From: Cloacibacterium sp046296655
GTDB lineage: Bacteria > Bacteroidota > Bacteroidia > Flavobacteriales > Weeksellaceae
DNA: 64,000 nt
Assembly (NCBI GenBank): GCA_046296655.1
Contig: JBKBLE010000001.1
Coordinates: 124,001 to 188,000, forward strand
Direction of reading: 5' to 3'
Part shown: piece by piece, positions 50,232-58,468 of the stretch
How positions within the stretch are numbered: the stretch's first letter is position 1
How the letters are laid out: each line of letters opens with the position of its first letter
The notes under the pieces: model-generated
Seen by the model: only the letters and a program-made list of their open reading frames with translations
What the model was told of the DNA's origin: nothing
Database searches by the model: none
Program-made: the position numbers and the translations under genes

Positions 50232-50867
50232 CTATTTTTTCAGATGTTCTTCTTCATTTGAAATCCCGAAAATATAATAGACTACCGCTTGTACTCTTGC
50301 GAGAAATTCTCTAAAGTGATTTCTGTAATAACTCTGATATTTAGTAACATCTTGGGCATCAAATCCTAATGCGTTCATACCAATATTTCTTGCAAAAAAT
50401 AAAGCTCTAAGGTTATGAAATCCTTGTGAAACAATGATTACGTTTTTTTGTTGGTATTCATTTTTGCATCTTAGAATGCTTTCGCGGGTATTAAAACCTT
50501 TTGGGTCTTCTAGAATAATGTTTTCGGGAACTCCTCCTTGATAAATCAAGAAATTTTTCATGGCTTTTGGTTCGTTATAGCCTTTACTTTTTTCGCCACT
50601 TACAATGATTTTTTTGATTTTTCCATGATGATAAAGCAATGCAGTAGCATCCATTCTAGAAATAAAATAAGGATTGGCATTTCCTGCCATCGTTTTTGGA
50701 GAAGTTCCCAGAACCAGTGCTACTTCTCTTGGCGGAATTTTAGAAATTTTAGTATACGTTCTTCCTTCGGTGAGAGAAAATACCCAGAAGTTTGCCAATA
50801 TCATCAGCAAAAATCCTAGTTCTATCATCAAGAAAATTTTTTTAAATATGTCTAAAATAATTCTCAA
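50232..50867 (-). CDS. SanA/YdcF-like membrane-anchored DUF218 protein
   Basis: 211 residues. One N-terminal membrane anchor (about 10-30, KIFLMIELGFLLMILANFWV). The DUF218 domain carries ALVLGTSPKTMAGNANPYFI near 50, RMDATALLYHHGKIKKIIVS near 70, FNTRESILRCKNEY near 124 and IIVSQGFHNLRALFFARNIG near 145. SanA-type proteins affect envelope permeability in enterobacteria; the biochemical role is unknown. Confidence 0.8.
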   Translation of the reverse strand: MRIILDIFKKIFLMIELGFLLMILANFWVFSLTEGRTYTKISKIPPREVALVLGTSPKTMAGNANPYFISRMDATALLYHHGKIKKIIVSGEKSKGYNEPKAMKNFLIYQGGVPENIILEDPKGFNTRESILRCKNEYQQKNVIIVSQGFHNLRALFFARNIGMNALGFDAQDVTKYQSYYRNHFREFLARVQAVVYYIFGISNEEEHLKK

Positions 50868-50925
50868 TAAAATAATTCTAAATTTGTTTGTAACAAATAT
50901 ATCAAAAGAAGCATTTTGATTTTAT

Positions 50926-50933
50926 TATATTTG
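50926..50933 (+). promoter_or_regulatory. promoter -7 element of the TlpA-like gene
   Basis: TATATTTG 52 bases before the ATG at 50985. Confidence 0.45.
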
Positions 50934-50984
50934 TAAAATCGACTCAATAATCAATTCTATAACAAAAATAAACAATTAATATTT

Positions 50985-51539
50985 ATGAAAAAATTAATCT
51001 TTTTCACACTTATTTTAACCACACTATTTTCTTGTAAAAAGAACGAAGCTCCAAATCAATTGACGGAAGAAACAACCACTGAAACAGTAGACAGCGCTGC
51101 TGTAACTCCTGCTAATGCTTTGCCTGAAGTAAATCAAGAACAATTAAAAGCAATGGTTGCACCACAAAAAAATGACACCATTTATGTAACCAATTTCTTT
51201 GCAACTTGGTGTGGACCTTGTGTGAAAGAGATTCCGCATTTCAAAGAAAAAATGGAAGAACTAAAAGGGCAACCAGTGAAATTTACTTTTGTAAGTGTAG
51301 ATGCTAAAGAAGATTGGAACACTGCAGTAAGTGATTTTGCAGATGAATATGATATCAGAAAAAATGTAGTTCTTTTTGATGCTTCTATGATTGCACCAGA
51401 TTATTTTACTACGATTACCAAAACTTGGGATGGTGGTTCTATTCCTTTTACCGTGATTAAAAAAGGGGATAAAGAAATAGAAACAGTAGGAATGATGAGC
51501 AAAGAAGATTTAGATGCAAAACTGAATTCTTTTAAATAA
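50985..51539 (+). CDS. TlpA-like thioredoxin-fold lipoprotein
   Basis: 184 residues. Lipoprotein signal MKKLIFFTLILTTLFSCKKN (Cys17); threonine-rich linker; thioredoxin fold with YVTNFFATWCGPCVKEIPHF near 66-85, the CGPC redox pair, and a cis-proline region GGSIPFTVIKKGDKEI. A membrane-tethered periplasmic thiol-disulfide protein, perhaps for cytochrome maturation or redox repair (family knowledge; partner unknown). Confidence 0.88.
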   Translation: MKKLIFFTLILTTLFSCKKNEAPNQLTEETTTETVDSAAVTPANALPEVNQEQLKAMVAPQKNDTIYVTNFFATWCGPCVKEIPHFKEKMEELKGQPVKFTFVSVDAKEDWNTAVSDFADEYDIRKNVVLFDASMIAPDYFTTITKTWDGGSIPFTVIKKGDKEIETVGMMSKEDLDAKLNSFK

Positions 51540-51546
51540 AATATTT

Positions 51547-51618
51547 CTCTCGCAGATTGGGCACTTAAGCAGATGAATAGACTCAAAAAATCTGCAAAAT
51601 TTGCAAAATCAGCGAGAG
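51547..51618. repeat. CTCTCGC-flanked inverted repeat, includes the GCAAAATCAGCGAGAG site 2
   Basis: CTCTCGCAGATT at the left and AATCAGCGAGAG at the right are complementary in 11 of 12 bases. The right end is the exact 16-mer also found at 24863-24878. Confidence 0.55.
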
Positions 51619-51660
51619 TTTTCTTTTTCATAGATTTTTTAAATTAAATTTGTGAAGTTT

Positions 51661-51678
51661 TTAAATAAAATCTGTGAA
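51661..51678. repeat. TTAAATAAAATCTGTGAA repeat at the permease start
   Basis: The exact 18-mer is found, inverted, at 47537-47554 across the left arm of the GxxExxY cassette. The GTG start codon of the permease gene lies inside it. Confidence 0.6.
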
Positions 51679-52645
51679 CAATAAAACCTTCAAAACCATT
51701 CTTATTTTCCTATTTTCATTGGTGGTGATTACAATTCTCATCAATTTAAATATAGGCTTTATAAAACTGGGTTTAGCAGATTTTATTGATGGCAATGCTC
51801 AGAACTCACAAATTGCAGAACTCAGAATGAATCGTGTTTTAGCGATGTTTCTGGCAGGCGTTTCTATTCCTACTTCTGGATTTCTTTTGCAAGAATATTT
51901 TCAAAATCCATTAGCAGGACCTTCGGTTCTTGGGATAACTTCTGTCGCGAGTTTAAGTGTTGCTTTTTATATCTTTTTTTCTCAAGATTTAATCTTACCA
52001 GAGTTTTTGCAAAATGGTTTCATCAGTATTTCTGCAATTCTTGGAAGCCTTTTGCTGATGAGTATTTTATTGATTTTTTCTAGAAAATTTCAAGATAAAT
52101 CATATCTGATTATTTTTGGTTTCTTGGTTTCTGCTTTAGCTGGAGCAGTAGTTTCTATTTTGCAGTTATATGCAGAAAACCAAAGTTTAAAAAACTATAT
52201 TTTATGGAGTTTTGGCGCAAATAATCAAGTGACCAGAAATCAACTTTGGGTGCTGTTAATTGTAGTATTAGTGGGTTTGTTTTTAAGTTTCAAAAGCATA
52301 AAACCGCTCATCGGGAATAGTCTAGGAAATCAATATGCTAAAAGTTTAGGGGTAAATTTAGAGCAACTGAAATATTTTGTCATCATTGCTTCTTCCCTAC
52401 TTTCTGCTTCTGTTACGGCGTTTTTAGGGCCTATTTTGTTTATTGGAATTGTGGTTCCGCATTTCAGCAGAATGATTTATTCTCCTGCAAAATTATGGCA
52501 ACAATGGATTTTGAACATGATTTTGGGAGTTTTTGTTATGGAGTTTTTCTCTATTATTTCAGAAATTTCTCAATTCCCAATTAATGTCATTACGAGTTTG
52601 TTTGGAGTTCCAGTAATTTTGATGATGATTTTGAAAAGAAAATAA
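51674..52645 (+). CDS. FecCD-family ABC transporter permease (iron/siderophore/B12 type)
   Basis: 323 residues with about nine to ten hydrophobic helices. FecCD family motifs: ELRMNRVLAMFLAGVSIPTS near 49, LQEYFQNPLAGPSVLGITSV near 73, GFLVSALAGAVVSIL near 155, ARSLG-like NQYAKSLGVNLEQLK near 218 and FLGPILFIGIVVPHFSRMIY near 250 (the ATPase-contact loop). The start is GTG 51674, inside a repeat; no better codon exists. The ATPase gene follows. No substrate-binding protein gene is adjacent, so the cargo is uncertain. Confidence 0.88.
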   Translation: MNNKTFKTILIFLFSLVVITILINLNIGFIKLGLADFIDGNAQNSQIAELRMNRVLAMFLAGVSIPTSGFLLQEYFQNPLAGPSVLGITSVASLSVAFYIFFSQDLILPEFLQNGFISISAILGSLLLMSILLIFSRKFQDKSYLIIFGFLVSALAGAVVSILQLYAENQSLKNYILWSFGANNQVTRNQLWVLLIVVLVGLFLSFKSIKPLIGNSLGNQYAKSLGVNLEQLKYFVIIASSLLSASVTAFLGPILFIGIVVPHFSRMIYSPAKLWQQWILNMILGVFVMEFFSIISEISQFPINVITSLFGVPVILMMILKRK

Positions 52646-52648
52646 ATT

Positions 52649-52745
52649 GCCACGAATGCACGAATATTTTTAATTAATATAAATGAAAAATAATCGTTAA
52701 TTTGTGAAAATAAAAAGAAAAGAAAATAATTCGTGCATTCGTGGC
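52649..52745. repeat. 97-base MITE-like inverted repeat between permease and ATPase genes
   Basis: Perfect 17-base arms GCCACGAATGCACGAAT (52649-52665) and ATTCGTGCATTCGTGGC (52729-52745) with an AT-rich centre. It separates two genes of one transporter and lies ten bases before the ATPase start. Confidence 0.7.
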
Positions 52746-52754
52746 GAATCAAAT

Positions 52755-53678
52755 ATGTTTTTAGAAATAAAAAATACTACAATCGGTTACCAAAAACCAC
52801 TAATTTCAGAGGTTAATGCTTCATTGGATTTCGGTGATGTTTGTTTGTTGATTGGTAATAATGGCGTTGGTAAAACTACTTTAATTAAATCTATTCTCAA
52901 TCAAATTCCAACTTTAAAAGGAGATATTTTCATTAACAAAAAATCAAATAAAAAACTTTCCGACAAAGAAATTGCCGAACAAATAGCAGTGGTTTTTGCA
53001 AAATCTCAAATTCCCGCCAATTACACCACCGAAGATTTAATTTCACTTGGTAAGTTTATTCATCTTCCTTATTATTATCAACTCGAAAAAGAAGATTTGG
53101 AAGATGTAAACAATATTATTTCTCAACTCAAATTAGAAGAATATAGAACTACTTCGCTTCAAAAATTATCAGACGGAAATCTTCAAAAGGCATTTATTGG
53201 AAGAGCTTTAGCACAGAATTCTCCGATGATTATTTTAGATGAACCTACTACGCATTTAGACGAAGAAAATAAAATTATTATTCTAAAATTACTTCGAGAT
53301 TTAGCTAAAAACCACGACAAAATCATTCTTTTTTCTTCTCACGATTGGCGATTGGCTAAAGAATTTGCAGATAAAATTTGGTTTATTAATGACGAGAAAT
53401 TACAAGAAGGTTTAGCCGAAGACATTCTTTTGAAGAATAATTTATTGACTAATCCTCGACTTTTTACTATCAATGAAGACTTTGTTTCACCTGAAATTAT
53501 AGCTCCTTTTTTAGAAAAAGAAATGTTGTACTCTGCTTTGCAAAAAAACTTTAAAAGAGACCTTTCTGGTTTTAAAATAGAATTTCAGGGTGCATTTTGG
53601 GAGATTTTTTACCAAAATAATAGGTTTTCTTGTCAATCTATTGACGAAATACTGTTATCAATTAGAAATTGCTTATAA
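52755..53678 (+). CDS. ABC transporter ATP-binding protein (partner of the FecCD permease)
   Basis: 307 residues from ATG 52755 (MFLEIKNTTIGYQKPLISEV). A frame from 52704 would translate the inverted repeat and is rejected. Walker A LIGNNGVGKTTLIKSI near 33, Q-loop AVVFAKSQIPANYTTEDLI, signature LQKLSDGNLQKAFIGRALAQ near 136 (LSDGN replaces LSGGQ), Walker B MIILDEPTTHLDEE near 160, H-loop FSSHDWRLAKEFA near 193. C-terminal extension of about 75 residues of unknown role. Confidence 0.88.
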   Translation: MFLEIKNTTIGYQKPLISEVNASLDFGDVCLLIGNNGVGKTTLIKSILNQIPTLKGDIFINKKSNKKLSDKEIAEQIAVVFAKSQIPANYTTEDLISLGKFIHLPYYYQLEKEDLEDVNNIISQLKLEEYRTTSLQKLSDGNLQKAFIGRALAQNSPMIILDEPTTHLDEENKIIILKLLRDLAKNHDKIILFSSHDWRLAKEFADKIWFINDEKLQEGLAEDILLKNNLLTNPRLFTINEDFVSPEIIAPFLEKEMLYSALQKNFKRDLSGFKIEFQGAFWEIFYQNNRFSCQSIDEILLSIRNCL

Positions 53679-53780
53679 TCAGCGTTTTTCGTTTGAAATT
53701 TCTCATTTTTAAATTCTTTATCTTATTCTTTACATAATAATTAATTACCACATAATCAATAAGTTATCCGTTTGTAATAA

Positions 53781-53832
53781 AAAATACTATGCACGCATAG
53801 TATTTTTTTTATATTTGCTATGCACGCATAAC
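53781..53832. promoter_or_regulatory. marR promoter with two MarR-type operators
   Basis: Operator 1 is AAAATACTATGC-AC-GCATAGTATTTT (53781-53806), perfect 12-base arms with a 2-base centre. The -7 box TATATTTG is at 53810-53817. Operator 2, CTATGC-AC-GCATAAC (53818-53832), follows immediately and covers the likely transcription start. This suggests autorepression by the product of the next gene. Confidence 0.75.
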
Positions 53833-53844
53833 ATTTTTTTAAAA

Positions 53845-54297
53845 ATGGAAACTAAGACTAAAGAGAAAGTAGAAAATGTAGACTTAATGCTTAAATCAGT
53901 TTGGTTGGCAGTCAGTAAAATGTACTCCGAACAAGCTTCTATGCATAATTCTACGGCTGTACAAGCTTTAACACTACTTAAAATCGATCCTAAAGAAGGA
54001 ACTAGAAGTACTAATCTTGGTCCTAAAATGGCTATTGAACCCACTTCTTTGACTAGAATTATCAAACTTTTAGAAGATAATGGTTATATCTACAAAGAAA
54101 AAACAACTTCTGATAAAAGAGAAGTAATTATTAAACTTACAGACAAAGGACTAAAATTTAGAAACCTTTCAAAAGAGGTAGTTGTAGGATTTAATAAAAA
54201 AGTGGTAGAAAAAATAGACCCAGAAAAATTCGCTGTTTTCAAAGAAGTCATGGGAGACATTTTGAAAATTGCTAATAATATGAACAATAAAAAATAA
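53845..54297 (+). CDS. MarR-family transcriptional regulator of the beta-oxidation operon
   Basis: 150 residues from ATG 53845; an upstream in-frame TTG at 53815 would begin inside the promoter and is rejected. Winged helix-turn-helix: LGPKMAIEPTSLTRIIKLLE near 59 (recognition helix) and the wing KTTSDKREVIIKLTDKGLKF near 88. The gene leads a beta-oxidation operon with 13 bases to fadB. Its likely ligand is a fatty acyl-CoA (inference from context). Two palindromic operators overlap its promoter, and a matching palindrome lies before etfBA. Confidence 0.88.
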   Translation: METKTKEKVENVDLMLKSVWLAVSKMYSEQASMHNSTAVQALTLLKIDPKEGTRSTNLGPKMAIEPTSLTRIIKLLEDNGYIYKEKTTSDKREVIIKLTDKGLKFRNLSKEVVVGFNKKVVEKIDPEKFAVFKEVMGDILKIANNMNNKK

Positions 54298-54310
54298 ACC
54301 TATATTTATA

Positions 54311-56704
54311 ATGAAAAGACGAATTAAACACGTTACAGTTCTTGGTTCAGGAATTATGGGAAGCGGAATTGCTGCGCACTTTGCAAACATTGGCGTAGAA
54401 GTTCTCCTTCTTGATATTGTTCCGTTTGAATTAACAGAAGCTGAACAGAAAAAAGGTCTTACCAAAGAAGACAAAGCAGTACGAAACAGAATTGCTACAG
54501 AAAGTTTGGCTAAATTAGTAAAAGCCAGCCCTGCTCTACTTTATAAAAAAGAGTTTGCAGAAAGAATTTCTGTAGGAAATTTTGATGACGATTTGCAGAA
54601 AATCAAAAATACAGATTGGATTATCGAGGTGGTAGTAGAAAGATTAGACATTAAAAGGTCTGTTTACGAAAAAATCGAACAATTCCGTAAACCTGGAACT
54701 TTGGTATCTTCTAATACTTCTGGTATTCCTATTAATATGTTGGTAGAAGGAAGAAGTGATGATTTCAAAAAATATTTTGCAGGAACGCACTTCTTTAACC
54801 CGGTAAGATATTTACCGCTTTTAGAAATTATTCCTACCAATGATACCGATGCTGAAATCGTGAAATTCTACATGGAATATGGCGCTAAATTCTTAGGAAA
54901 AACTACGGTTTTAGCAAAAGATACTCCAGCGTTTATTGCCAATAGAATTGGGGTTTTCTCTATGATGAATTTACTTCACAATGTAAAATCTATTGGTCTT
55001 AATGTAACTGAAGTAGATAAATTAACGGGTCCAGTTATTGGACGTCCGAAATCTGCGACTTTCAGAACTGCAGACGTGGTAGGTTTAGATACTTTGGTTC
55101 ACGTAGCAAACGGAGTTCACGCTTCTGGTGTGGAAGATGAGCAATTTAAAGGAACTTTTGTATTGCCAGATTACATCAATTTTATGATGGAAAACAAATG
55201 GTTAGGTTCTAAAACGGAACAAGGTTTCTACAAAAAAGTGAAAAATGCTGATGGAAAATCTGAAATCCATGGTCTGAATCTAGACACGATGGAATATGAA
55301 CTTCAGGGTAAATCCAGCTTCCCTACTCTTGAGCTAACCAAAAACATCGATAAGCCGATAGACAGATTCAAAGTTTTAATTGGTGGAAAAGATAAAGCAG
55401 GAGAATTATACAGAAAATCTTTAGGAGCACTTTTCGCTTATGTTTCTCACAAAATTCCTGAAATTTCAGACGAGCTTTACAAAGTAGATGATGCGATGAA
55501 AGCTGGTTTCGGTTGGGAAAACGGACCTTTCGAAATTTGGGATGCTGTTGGTGTTCAAAAAGGTATTGAATTGGCTACAGAAGCAGGTTTCACTGTTTCA
55601 GAATGGGTAAAATCAGTAGAATCTTTCTACAAAGTAAATGAAGAAGGTCAAAGCATTTTCTTCGACAAAAATTCTGGAAATTACAACAATATTCCTGGTC
55701 AAGAAGCTTTCATTATTCTTGATAACATCAGAAAAAATAAAACTTTGTGGAGCAATTCTGGTTCTGCAATCCAAGATTTAGGAGATGGCATCATCAACTT
55801 CGAGATTCGTTCAAAAATGAATTCTCTAGGTGGTGAAGTTCTGGATGGATTAAACAGAGCGATCGACTTAGCAGAAAAAGAATACGATGGTTTAGTGATT
55901 GGAAATCAAGGTGCTAATTTCTCTGTCGGGGCTAACTTAGCGATGATTTTGATGATGGCAATCGAACAAGATTGGGATGATCTGAATATGGCAATTGCTT
56001 ACTTCCAAAAATCGATGATGAGAGTTCGTTATTCTTCTGTTCCTGTGGTAGTTGCTCCTCACGGAATGACTTTAGGCGGTGGTTGCGAAATGACCATGCA
56101 CGCTGATAAAGTAGTTGCTGCTGCAGAAACTTACATCGGTTTAGTAGAAACTGGAGTGGGTGTAATTCCTGGTGGTGGTGGTACTAAAGAATTCGTTTTG
56201 AGAACTACTAAAAAATTCGCTGCTGATGACGTTAAAAACAACAGAATGCGTGATGCGTTCATGAATATCGCAATGGGTAAAGTGGCAACTTCTGCTTACG
56301 AAGCCTTCGATATGGGAATTTTAGAAAATCACAAAGATATTGTTGTCGTAAACAAAAACCGACAAATTGCTGAAGCGAAGAAAGTAGCTAAATTAATGGC
56401 TGAACAAGGTTATACACAACCAATTCCTCAAAAAGTAAAAGTTCTTGGTCAAGGTGCATTAGGAATGTTCTATGTAGGAACAGACCAAATGGTAACAGGA
56501 AATTTCATTTCTGAACACGATAAGAAAATAGCAGATAAATTGGCTTATGTAATGGTTGGTGGTAATCTTTCTGAACCAACTGTAGTTACAGAACAATATT
56601 TATTGAATCTTGAACGAGAAGCTTTCTTACAATTATGTGGCGAAAGAAAAACACTAGAGAGAATTCAGTATATGTTACAAAAAGGTAAACCGCTAAGAAA
56701 CTAA
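54311..56704 (+). CDS. Bifunctional 3-hydroxyacyl-CoA dehydrogenase / enoyl-CoA hydratase
   Basis: Catalyses hydration and NAD-dependent oxidation in fatty-acid beta-oxidation. 797 residues with the order common in Bacteroidota: dehydrogenase domain first (NAD motif VTVLGSGIMGSGIAAHFANI near 8, catalytic SSNTSGIPINMLV and GTHFFNPVRYLPLLEIIPT near 155), then hydratase/isomerase (GANFSVGANLAMILMMAIEQ near 535 and GMTLGGGCEMTMHADKVVAA near 583, GLVETGVGVIPGGGGTKE near 612). The Glu pair of crotonases appears in the last two. Second gene of the operon. Confidence 0.93.
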   Translation: MKRRIKHVTVLGSGIMGSGIAAHFANIGVEVLLLDIVPFELTEAEQKKGLTKEDKAVRNRIATESLAKLVKASPALLYKKEFAERISVGNFDDDLQKIKNTDWIIEVVVERLDIKRSVYEKIEQFRKPGTLVSSNTSGIPINMLVEGRSDDFKKYFAGTHFFNPVRYLPLLEIIPTNDTDAEIVKFYMEYGAKFLGKTTVLAKDTPAFIANRIGVFSMMNLLHNVKSIGLNVTEVDKLTGPVIGRPKSATFRTADVVGLDTLVHVANGVHASGVEDEQFKGTFVLPDYINFMMENKWLGSKTEQGFYKKVKNADGKSEIHGLNLDTMEYELQGKSSFPTLELTKNIDKPIDRFKVLIGGKDKAGELYRKSLGALFAYVSHKIPEISDELYKVDDAMKAGFGWENGPFEIWDAVGVQKGIELATEAGFTVSEWVKSVESFYKVNEEGQSIFFDKNSGNYNNIPGQEAFIILDNIRKNKTLWSNSGSAIQDLGDGIINFEIRSKMNSLGGEVLDGLNRAIDLAEKEYDGLVIGNQGANFSVGANLAMILMMAIEQDWDDLNMAIAYFQKSMMRVRYSSVPVVVAPHGMTLGGGCEMTMHADKVVAAAETYIGLVETGVGVIPGGGGTKEFVLRTTKKFAADDVKNNRMRDAFMNIAMGKVATSAYEAFDMGILENHKDIVVVNKNRQIAEAKKVAKLMAEQGYTQPIPQKVKVLGQGALGMFYVGTDQMVTGNFISEHDKKIADKLAYVMVGGNLSEPTVVTEQYLLNLEREAFLQLCGERKTLERIQYMLQKGKPLRN

Positions 56705-56727
56705 AAATATTAAAAATCAAGTTTTGA

Positions 56728-56811
56728 GCCACGAAGTGGCGAAATAAAATAGCATCGGATAAAGCCTGATGAAATTAAAAGCCATAAATAAAAAAGCCAC
56801 GAAGTGGCGAA
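56728..56811. repeat. Paired GCCACGAAGTGGC palindromes between fadB- and fadA-like genes
   Basis: GCCACGAAGTGGC at 56728-56740 and 56796-56808, each followed by GAAAT. Each can form a hairpin in the operon mRNA and may tune expression of the two genes. Confidence 0.65.
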
Positions 56812-56835
56812 ATCAAAATTTAAAATTTAAAAAAT

Positions 56836-58020
56836 ATGTCAAATAAAACAGCATATATAGTAGCAGGTTACAGAACAGCGGTAGGTAAAGCTCCGAAAGG
56901 AAGTTTAAGATTTACCAGACCAGATGTAATGGCTGCAAAAGTGATAGAGAAATTGATGGCAGATTTGCCACAGTTAGATAAAGAAAGAATCGACGATTTA
57001 ATCGTAGGAAATGCAATGCCAGAAGCAGAACAAGGCTTAAACGTTGCTCGTTTGATTTCTTTAATGGGATTAAATACCGATAAAGTTCCAGGAGTTACTG
57101 TAAACAGATATTGTGCATCTGGTTCTGAAGCGATTGCTATTGCTTCTGCTAAAATTCAAGCAGGAATGGCAGATTGTATTATTGCAGGAGGTGCAGAAAG
57201 TATGTCTTTCATTCCAATGGGTGGTTACAAACCAGTTCCAGAAAGTCATTATGCAAAATCTCACCCAGATTATTATTGGGGAATGGGTTACACTGCAGAA
57301 GAAGTTGCTAAGCAATATAAAATTACAAGAGAAGAACAAGATCAATTCGCTTTTGAATCTCATCAAAAAGCTTTGAAAGCTATTGCTGAAGGAAAATTTG
57401 CAAAACAAATCGTTCCAATTCCTGTAGAATATAATTTCTTAGATGAAAATCAAAGAGTTCAAACCAAAAAATTTGATTTCTCAGTAGACGAAGGTCCTAG
57501 AGCTGATACTTCTTTGGAAGGTTTGGCAAAATTAAAACCTGTTTTCGCAGCAGGAGGTTCTGTTACCGCAGGAAACTCTTCTCAAATGTCTGATGGTGCT
57601 GCTTTCGTAGTAGTAATGTCAGAAGAAATGGTAAAAGAATTAAATCTTGAGCCAATTGCAAGATTAGTTTCTTATGCAACTGTTGGTTTAGAGCCAAGAA
57701 TTATGGGAGTTGGACCAATTTACGCCATTCCAAAAGCTTTAAAACAAGCTGGGCTTTCTCTTCAAGATATTGGTTTAATTGAATTGAACGAAGCCTTTGC
57801 TTCTCAATCTGTTGCCATTAAAAAAGAATTGGATTTAAATCCAGAAATTTTAAATGTAAATGGTGGAGCAATCGCTCTTGGTCACCCTCTAGGTTGTACA
57901 GGAACTAAATTGACCGTTCAGCTTCTTGACGAAATGAAATTAAGAGGTGTGAAATACGGAATGGTTTCTATGTGTGTAGGAACAGGACAAGGCGCAGCTT
58001 CTGTAATTGAACTTCTTTAA
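56836..58020 (+). CDS. Acetyl-CoA C-acyltransferase (3-ketoacyl-CoA thiolase)
   Basis: Last step of each beta-oxidation round. 394 residues. Catalytic Cys in VNRYCASGSEAIAIASAKIQ near 92, NGGAIALGHPLGCTGTKL near 345 (His), second Cys in SMCVGTGQGAASVI near 381. Starts MSNKTAYIVAGYRTAVGKAP. Third gene of the marR-fadB-fadA operon; the partner multienzyme protein is the preceding gene. Confidence 0.93.
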   Translation: MSNKTAYIVAGYRTAVGKAPKGSLRFTRPDVMAAKVIEKLMADLPQLDKERIDDLIVGNAMPEAEQGLNVARLISLMGLNTDKVPGVTVNRYCASGSEAIAIASAKIQAGMADCIIAGGAESMSFIPMGGYKPVPESHYAKSHPDYYWGMGYTAEEVAKQYKITREEQDQFAFESHQKALKAIAEGKFAKQIVPIPVEYNFLDENQRVQTKKFDFSVDEGPRADTSLEGLAKLKPVFAAGGSVTAGNSSQMSDGAAFVVVMSEEMVKELNLEPIARLVSYATVGLEPRIMGVGPIYAIPKALKQAGLSLQDIGLIELNEAFASQSVAIKKELDLNPEILNVNGGAIALGHPLGCTGTKLTVQLLDEMKLRGVKYGMVSMCVGTGQGAASVIELL

Positions 58021-58456
58021 AATTATAGATTTTAAATTATAAATTTTAGATGAAATGAGTTTCAAAGAAGATAATTTAATTCAGAAAAAGACTTTTGATT
58101 TTGCCCTAAAAATTATACAATTTTACTCAGATTGTAAGTCTCAAAATGAATTTATATTATCTAAACAAATTCTTCGTTGTGGTACTTCAATTGGTGCAAA
58201 CGTAGAAGAAGCAATTGCTGCTCAATCTAAAAAAGATTTTATTTCAAAACTTTCTATTGCGAATAAAGAAGCAAGAGAAACAAAATATTGGTTAAAGCTA
58301 TATCAATCTTCTAATCTCGTTCAAGTAGATGTTGAATTATATTTAAAAGAGATTGAAAGTATTATCAATATTTTGACTAAAATCGTCAAAACATCATCTG
58401 AAAATTTATAGTTGAGAATCAAAAAATTTAAAATTTATAATCTAAAATTTAAAATT
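58021..58456. mobile_element. Possible inverted-repeat cassette carrying an S23-type four-helix gene
   Basis: The 30 bases at 58021-58050 and the inverted copy around 58427-58456 match in about 26 positions. They are AT-only words (ATTATAAATTTTAGA / TCTAAAATTTAAAATT), so chance similarity is possible. Between them lies only the four-helix gene. Confidence 0.4.
58055..58411 (+). CDS. Four-helix bundle protein, S23 (23S rRNA intervening-sequence) family
   Basis: 118 residues, all helical: KTFDFALKIIQFYSDCKSQN, LSKQILRCGTSIGANVEEAI near 40, AAQSKKDFISKLSIANKEAR, ETKYWLKLYQSSNLV, and a last helix ending LTKIVKTSSENL. The S-x-x-I-x-x-N-x-x-E-A segment is the hallmark of the S23/IVP family, first known from rRNA intervening sequences and related to the Avd accessory protein of diversity-generating systems. 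Function unknown. It sits inside a beta-oxidation operon with no functional reason, between AT-rich inverted repeats. Confidence 0.85.
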   Translation: MSFKEDNLIQKKTFDFALKIIQFYSDCKSQNEFILSKQILRCGTSIGANVEEAIAAQSKKDFISKLSIANKEARETKYWLKLYQSSNLVQVDVELYLKEIESIINILTKIVKTSSENL

Positions 58457-58468
58457 AAAAAAAATAAT

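Noticed and set aside
52704..52754. Upstream extension of the ABC ATPase gene
   Set aside because: The extra 17 codons translate one arm of an inverted repeat; family N-termini fit ATG 52755.
53815..53844. Upstream TTG start for marR
   Set aside because: It lies inside the -7 box, so it would not be transcribed.
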